Assembly: GCA_937930605.1 (NCBI GenBank)
Contig: CALHBZ010000345.1
Coordinates: 1-7,966, forward strand
Source of the DNA: Streptococcus oralis
Lineage (GTDB): Bacteria > Bacillota > Bacilli > Lactobacillales > Streptococcaceae
Length of the DNA: 7,966 bases
Reading direction: 5' to 3'
The position numbers and the translations under genes were made by a program. The notes beneath the pieces were generated by a model. It had not been told where the DNA came from. It saw nothing but the letters and a program-made list of their open reading frames with translations, and did not search any database. Positions 4,145-7,966 of the stretch are shown here, piece after piece; within the stretch, counting starts at the first letter, position 1, and each line of letters opens with the position of its first letter.

Positions 4145-7100
4145 ATGGATAAAAATGCGCGACGCAGATTACACAGAGCGAGTGCTGAGAAACGACTTCG
4201 ATACTCAGTGCGTAAGTTTAATGTAGGTGTGGCTTCCGTAGCCGTCGCAGCTTTCATGTTCTTGGGCGGGAACGCTGTTGCAGCCAACACATTGGCTAAA
4301 ACAGATTCCCCAAGCACTTCTACAGAGAAGAAGGAGACTGTACCAGAATCGGAGGGGAAATCAGGTCCAGATACTTCCAAGTCTGCTGCAGATGCTACTT
4401 CAGCCGCAGAAACTGTAGCAAGTTCTGAAACCCCATCTAGCCAAGTGGCAGATAAAGCTGTGAAGCCAGAAGTGGCTTCAAAGAGCGAGGCTGCTTTAAA
4501 AGAAGCAACTTCACAAGTATCTGAGGCTTCAGTTGCAAATAGCCAATCAGCTGCTTCTGCAGTTAAGTCTGAAGCTACATCTGTAGCGGCATCAACTGCT
4601 TCTTCATCTGAAACTGTAGCAGAATCTACTACTGCAGAATCTGGCAAGTCTTCAATTGAAAAAGCAACTAGTCAGGCTGCTAGTTTGGCAACTGCTGGTC
4701 AAAATTCAACTGCTGTAGCACGAAGCGAAGCAAATTCTACATTGGCTGCTGCTCAACGCGAAGTAGATAAAGGCTATGCTGACTTCCGTAAATCTGGAGA
4801 AAGTGGCTTCCGTTCGTTTGACCCACAAACAGGGAAGACTACTGTAACAAAGGAAAACTTCCTTGATTACTTTAGATTGAATGGTTCAGCTACCTATAAT
4901 TCATACGATGGTATCGTAACCCTTACTCCAGATGAAAACTCTAAGACAGGTAACTTCAGTCTGAAGAGTAAGATCAATATGAACCAAAGCTTCAAGCTGA
5001 CTGGTGGGGTTAACCTTGGTAATAAGACTCAGGAACGCTATGGTGCCGATGGTATCGGTTTTGCCTTCCATACAGGGAATACAACAGACCTAGGTGCCGA
5101 TGGTGGTAACCTTGGTATCGGTGGTTTGCGTAACGCAACTGGTTTCAAACTGGATACTTTCTGGAACGTCCACACGCCACCGAAAGGGAATCGTTTTGAC
5201 ACCACCAACACGGACTCCTTCCAATATGGTTGGGCGGAAGACCCTCGTCTGGGACAATTCGGTGCCTGGGTAAATACTACTCATAAAAAAGTTCGTGGTG
5301 GAGGTATCTTCACTGGTGGTGACTATGACCGCTGGTGGGCTGAGACAGATGCTGGTAGTGCTCAACGTCTAGACTCAAGTGACTTGGATGGTCGTTTCCA
5401 CAGATTTGCTATCCAGTATGACGGTGTAACCAAGGAATTAACTGTCTCTTACGAAAGTAATCTTGGTATCAAGCAATGGAAGAAGAGAGTTTCTACTCCA
5501 GAACAACTGATGTCCATGGTGGTTACGGCGACAACTGGTAACTACAAGAACTTGCAACAGTTCCAAATCAAACGTTTTGATTTCTACCAAAGTGCCTCTG
5601 TCGACGTACGTTATGAAGATGAGCAAGGTCGAGAAATCGCTGAAGGCTCCGTAACCTATCCACAAGGTGCCTTTAAAAGTAAGCCTTATACTACTGAACA
5701 GAAGAAGATCCCTGGCTATGGTTTCATTGGAATGAAGAGAGGTAGCTTGCCACCTTCAGGAACTCTGGCTGACTGGGGAACAAACGGTACTGTAACCTAC
5801 GTTTATCGTAGAGGTGCTGCCGATGTTAAGACAGAAAAACAAACTGTTACTCGTACAATCGAGTATCGTTATAGAGATGGTCAAACAGCAGGACGTCCAG
5901 CACTTCCGCAAACAGTTACTCAAACAGCTGAGTTTACTCGAACAGTTACAGGTGGCAGACCTGGCCCATGGAGTCCAGCGAGCCAAAACTTTGGTGGCGT
6001 AAATACACCAAGCATTACTGGTTTCACACCAGATAGAACTCGTGTGGATGGTATCACAGTGAACGCAGGTTCTACTCCAGGAACTGAGATTGTTTACTAT
6101 GAAAAGATTGCGCCAAGAGTAACAACTGAAACTAAGGATGTTACTCGTACAGTTGCTTACGAATACGAAGATGGCGTGACTTCAGGTCGTCCAGCTCTTC
6201 CACGTGAAGTGCAACAAAATGTACAATTTACTCGTCAAGTGTCAGAAGACCCAGTGACTGGTCAAAAGACATACGGCAATTGGACACCAAGTCGTCAAAC
6301 TGTAGATGCGGTTGATACACCAGCAATTAAAGGCTTTACACCAAATAAAACTCGTGTAAATTCAGCTTCTGTTTCACCAACAGATCCAAGCTGGCGTGAA
6401 ATCGTTTCATACCGTAAGAATAATCCGAAAGTAACAACTGAAACTAAGGATGTTACTCGTACAGTAGCTTACGAATATGAAGATGGTGTGACTAGAAATC
6501 GTCCAGCACTTCCACAACCGGTTGAGCAAACAGTTCAATTTACTCGTCAAGTGTCAGAAGACCCAGTGACTGGTCAAAAGACATACGGCAATTGGACGCC
6601 AAGTCGTCAAACTGTGGGTGCAGTTGACAGCCCAGAAGTAGCAGGCTTCACACCAAGTAAACCACGTGTAAATTCAGCTTCTGTTTCACCAACAGATCCA
6701 AGCTGGCGTGAAATTGTAAGCTATGCACCGGCTACTCAACGAGGAACTATTGTTTACCGTACAGATGGTAGAAACGGCGTTCCAGCTAAGACTCTCCACA
6801 CAGATAACGTATCAGGCCAATCAGATACACCTGTAAACTACACAACAACTGATAAAATCAATGAATTCAAGCAACAAGGATACGATCTTGTTAGCGACGG
6901 CTTTACTAAAGCTGGAGGTCAAAGATTTGACAGCAACAATAATGTAGACCAAACATGGGAAGTTGTCCTAACTCCACGTATTGAGACAAGAAGCGAGACA
7001 AAACAAGTTCTTCGTACTATTGAATATCAATATGGTGATGGTGTAACAGAAGGACGTCCAGCGCTTCCTCCTACTGTCACTCAACCAGCATCATTTAATA

Positions 7101-7966
7101 GACAAGTCTCTGTGAACAAAGTGACAGGTGTTGAAACTCCAGGCGCTTGGAGCAGACGAAGTGGAACTCTTCCAGAAGTGTCTTCTCCTGGCATTACAGG
7201 ATTTACTCCAGATAGAGCATCAGTTCCACTTATCACTGTAACTCCTACTTCTCCTGATTCAAAAGAGGTTGTCAAGTATAACTTGGATGAGCAACGCGGC
7301 TCTATCAAGTACGTAACAGATGGTAAGAACGGTGTGCCAGTTAAGACTCTTTACACAGACCCTGTGACTGGTAAGTCAGGTGAACCAGTATCTTACTCAA
7401 CAGTAGCTCGTATCGAACAATTGAAACAAGCTGGTTACACACTTGTAAGTGATGGTTTCACTCAGCCAAATGGTCAGACGTTTGATAAAGATAAAACACA
7501 AGATCAAACATGGACAGTTGTTGTAACTCCTCGCTTGGATGACAATACGAACCCAGCTGAGTTGAACAACAAGGTTACTCGTACGATCAAGTACCAATAC
7601 GCAGATGGTAAACCAGAAGGTCGTCCAGCTCTGAAAGCTCCAGTAACTCAAGAAGCAGCCTTCACACGTACAGGTGAACGTAACCGTGTAACTGGCGTTG
7701 AAACCTTCGGTGCATGGACACCAGCTACGAAAGAATTGGCACAAGAAGGTACACCAGTAGTAACTGGATTTGTGGCAGATAAGGCTAATGTAGCAGCGAA
7801 GACAGTGAAAGCTGGCGACGCTAACAGCGAAGAAGTTGTTCAGTACAAGAAACTTGGTTCATACGTACCAAATGTACCAGAAGGACTTCCAAAAGTACCA
7901 AATCTTCCATATCCAAACGATCCAAACAACCCAACTAAACCGGGAACAGATCTTCCAGTGGTACCA
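4145..7966 (+). CDS. YSIRK-signal surface adhesin with L-type lectin-like domain and mucin-binding-type repeats (3' end beyond window)
   Basis: The 1274 codons seen form an uninterrupted frame that is still open at the edge. Residues 1-47 are a YSIRK-type signal peptide: a basic start, YSVRKFNVGVAS at 20-31, a hydrophobic core, and probable cleavage near 46-47. This signal class directs export at the division septum. Residues 48-236 are Ser/Ala/Thr-rich and probably helical or a glycosylated stalk. Residues 237-480 form an L-type lectin-like domain with GADGIGFAFHTG (300-311) and FKLDTFWN (334-341). Residues 484-557 are a MucBP-like unit. Residues 559-1237 carry five Muc_B2-like repeats and two MucBP_2-like repeats, ending in a Pro/Asn-rich linker (1238-1274). 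The expected LPXTG sorting signal lies outside the window. The protein should be covalently attached to peptidoglycan and bind host or bacterial glycans; the ligand cannot be told from sequence. The gene is clearly richer in GC than the small genes upstream and has its own promoter. Confidence 0.95.
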   Translation, partial: MDKNARRRLHRASAEKRLRYSVRKFNVGVASVAVAAFMFLGGNAVAANTLAKTDSPSTSTEKKETVPESEGKSGPDTSKSAADATSAAETVASSETPSSQVADKAVKPEVASKSEAALKEATSQVSEASVANSQSAASAVKSEATSVAASTASSSETVAESTTAESGKSSIEKATSQAASLATAGQNSTAVARSEANSTLAAAQREVDKGYADFRKSGESGFRSFDPQTGKTTVTKENFLDYFRLNGSATYNSYDGIVTLTPDENSKTGNFSLKSKINMNQSFKLTGGVNLGNKTQERYGADGIGFAFHTGNTTDLGADGGNLGIGGLRNATGFKLDTFWNVHTPPKGNRFDTTNTDSFQYGWAEDPRLGQFGAWVNTTHKKVRGGGIFTGGDYDRWWAETDAGSAQRLDSSDLDGRFHRFAIQYDGVTKELTVSYESNLGIKQWKKRVSTPEQLMSMVVTATTGNYKNLQQFQIKRFDFYQSASVDVRYEDEQGREIAEGSVTYPQGAFKSKPYTTEQKKIPGYGFIGMKRGSLPPSGTLADWGTNGTVTYVYRRGAADVKTEKQTVTRTIEYRYRDGQTAGRPALPQTVTQTAEFTRTVTGGRPGPWSPASQNFGGVNTPSITGFTPDRTRVDGITVNAGSTPGTEIVYYEKIAPRVTTETKDVTRTVAYEYEDGVTSGRPALPREVQQNVQFTRQVSEDPVTGQKTYGNWTPSRQTVDAVDTPAIKGFTPNKTRVNSASVSPTDPSWREIVSYRKNNPKVTTETKDVTRTVAYEYEDGVTRNRPALPQPVEQTVQFTRQVSEDPVTGQKTYGNWTPSRQTVGAVDSPEVAGFTPSKPRVNSASVSPTDPSWREIVSYAPATQRGTIVYRTDGRNGVPAKTLHTDNVSGQSDTPVNYTTTDKINEFKQQGYDLVSDGFTKAGGQRFDSNNNVDQTWEVVLTPRIETRSETKQVLRTIEYQYGDGVTEGRPALPPTVTQPASFNRQVSVNKVTGVETPGAWSRRSGTLPEVSSPGITGFTPDRASVPLITVTPTSPDSKEVVKYNLDEQRGSIKYVTDGKNGVPVKTLYTDPVTGKSGEPVSYSTVARIEQLKQAGYTLVSDGFTQPNGQTFDKDKTQDQTWTVVVTPRLDDNTNPAELNNKVTRTIKYQYADGKPEGRPALKAPVTQEAAFTRTGERNRVTGVETFGAWTPATKELAQEGTPVVTGFVADKANVAAKTVKAGDANSEEVVQYKKLGSYVPNVPEGLPKVPNLPYPNDPNNPTKPGTDLPVVP
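4853..5581 (+). other. L-type lectin-like domain of the adhesin
   Basis: Residues about 237-480 show the order expected of bacterial L-type (legume-lectin-like) domains. An opening strand (NFLDYFRLNGSATY) leads to GADGIGFAFHTG, with the Asp (302) that in this fold contacts sugar or metal. Then come a GGLRNATGFKLDTFWN stretch with the conserved Asp337 and Asn341, and a late strand pair FHRFAIQYDGVTKELTVSYE. Such domains in streptococcal and staphylococcal serine-rich or YSIRK proteins bind sialylated or other glycans, often with calcium. The metal and sugar ligands cannot be confirmed here. Confidence 0.8.
5594..5815 (+). other. Single MucBP-like unit after the lectin domain
   Basis: Residues 484-557 start with VDVRYEDEQGREIAEG and end with GTVTYVYRRG, the typical frame of MucBP domains (strand, Asp-rich turn, G-x-x-x-x-P-G-Y in the middle, closing xVxYVY strand). 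IPGYGF lies in the middle. It differs from the later repeats and acts as a bridge between the lectin head and the repeat stalk. Confidence 0.7.
5819..7855 (+). repeat. Mosaic of two repeat types: A-A-A-B-A-B-A (Muc_B2-like A, MucBP_2-like B)
   Basis: Type A units (about 99-105 aa) run from TRTIEYxYxDG through GRPALP and FTR to GxWxP and a closing strand ending in (I/V)VxY. They lie at residues 559-657, 658-761, 762-864, 946-1049 and 1133-1237. Type B units (81-82 aa), at 865-945 and 1050-1131, run from QRG(T/S)IxYxTDGxNGVP through LVSDGFT to DQTWxVVxTPR. Both types recall units of Lactobacillus mucus-binding proteins. The alternation of B and A in the C-terminal half suggests duplication of an A-B pair of about 555 bp. 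Confidence 0.8.
6116..6739 (+). repeat. Recently duplicated tandem repeat, 312-bp period
   Basis: The second and third type A units are in register at a 312-bp offset. A 62-bp stretch (6224-6285 versus 6536-6597) and a 40-bp stretch (6353-6392 versus 6665-6704) are identical at DNA level, and most other differences are scattered single bases. The remaining type A units have diverged far more, so this pair is the youngest duplication or is kept alike by gene conversion. It is a likely site for loss or gain of one unit. Confidence 0.9.

Noticed and set aside
4090..4647. Long reverse-strand open frame of 185 codons
   Set aside because: It lies antisense to the Ser/Ala-rich part of the adhesin. 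Its Ala/Ser/Asp-rich product mirrors the sense codons, and it has no ribosome-binding site, so it is a shadow.
5090..7744. Several reverse-strand open frames, plus a plus-strand one at 5814-6002, inside the adhesin
   Set aside because: They lie in other frames of a continuous, domain-rich coding region and have low-complexity, repeat-derived products; all are shadows.
5819..7855. CRISPR-like repeat array
   Set aside because: The repeats are long, in frame and encode protein domains; there are no short direct repeats with unique spacers.

Overview
The window looks like a low-GC Gram-positive chromosome, most probably Streptococcus. The small genes are AT-rich and use Shine-Dalgarno starts. 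The large right-hand gene has a YSIRK-type signal peptide followed by a lectin module and mucin-binding-type repeats, an arrangement typical of streptococcal sortase-anchored adhesins. The species cannot be fixed from the sequence alone; an oral/mitis-type species or S. suis would both fit.

Left half (1-3604), all on the plus strand: a cluster of small polytopic membrane proteins. It opens with the 3' end of an unrecognised gene (to 113). Next is a short orphan reading frame (about 114-235) that has no start codon and looks like the severed C-terminal tip of a glycine-rich, membrane-active toxin. Then come three intact paralogues of 180-189 aa with four predicted membrane segments (258-800, 860-1429, 1443-1997). 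A gap of 321 bp follows, holding a 44-codon remnant that resembles the start of an IS3-type transposase OrfA. After the gap lies a five-TM protein of the DUF443 ('tandem five-TM') family (2319-3002), then a fourth four-TM paralogue broken by a nonsense codon and a frameshift (3003-3547). A rho-independent terminator at 3575-3604 closes the cluster. In Staphylococcus aureus, DUF443 proteins (TsaI) protect against the membrane-depolarising type VII toxin TspA. I therefore infer that this is an array of membrane immunity proteins against related toxins, with a toxin tip left at its left end. The four-TM family's function is inferred from context only.

Right half (3605-7966): an intergenic stretch of about 540 bp ends in a near-consensus promoter (TTGATA, 17 bp, TATAAT) and a leader of about 128 nt with potential RNA structure. 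It drives a large surface adhesin starting at 4145 and still open at the window edge (1274 codons seen). Its order is: YSIRK signal peptide, Ser/Ala/Thr-rich stalk, L-type lectin-like domain, one MucBP-like unit, a mosaic of five Muc_B2-like (A) and two MucBP_2-like (B) repeats in the order A-A-A-B-A-B-A, and a Pro-rich linker. The cell-wall sorting signal is expected just beyond the window. The two halves appear to be separate transcription units: one probably for competition and self-protection inside the membrane, the other for glycan or mucin binding at the surface.
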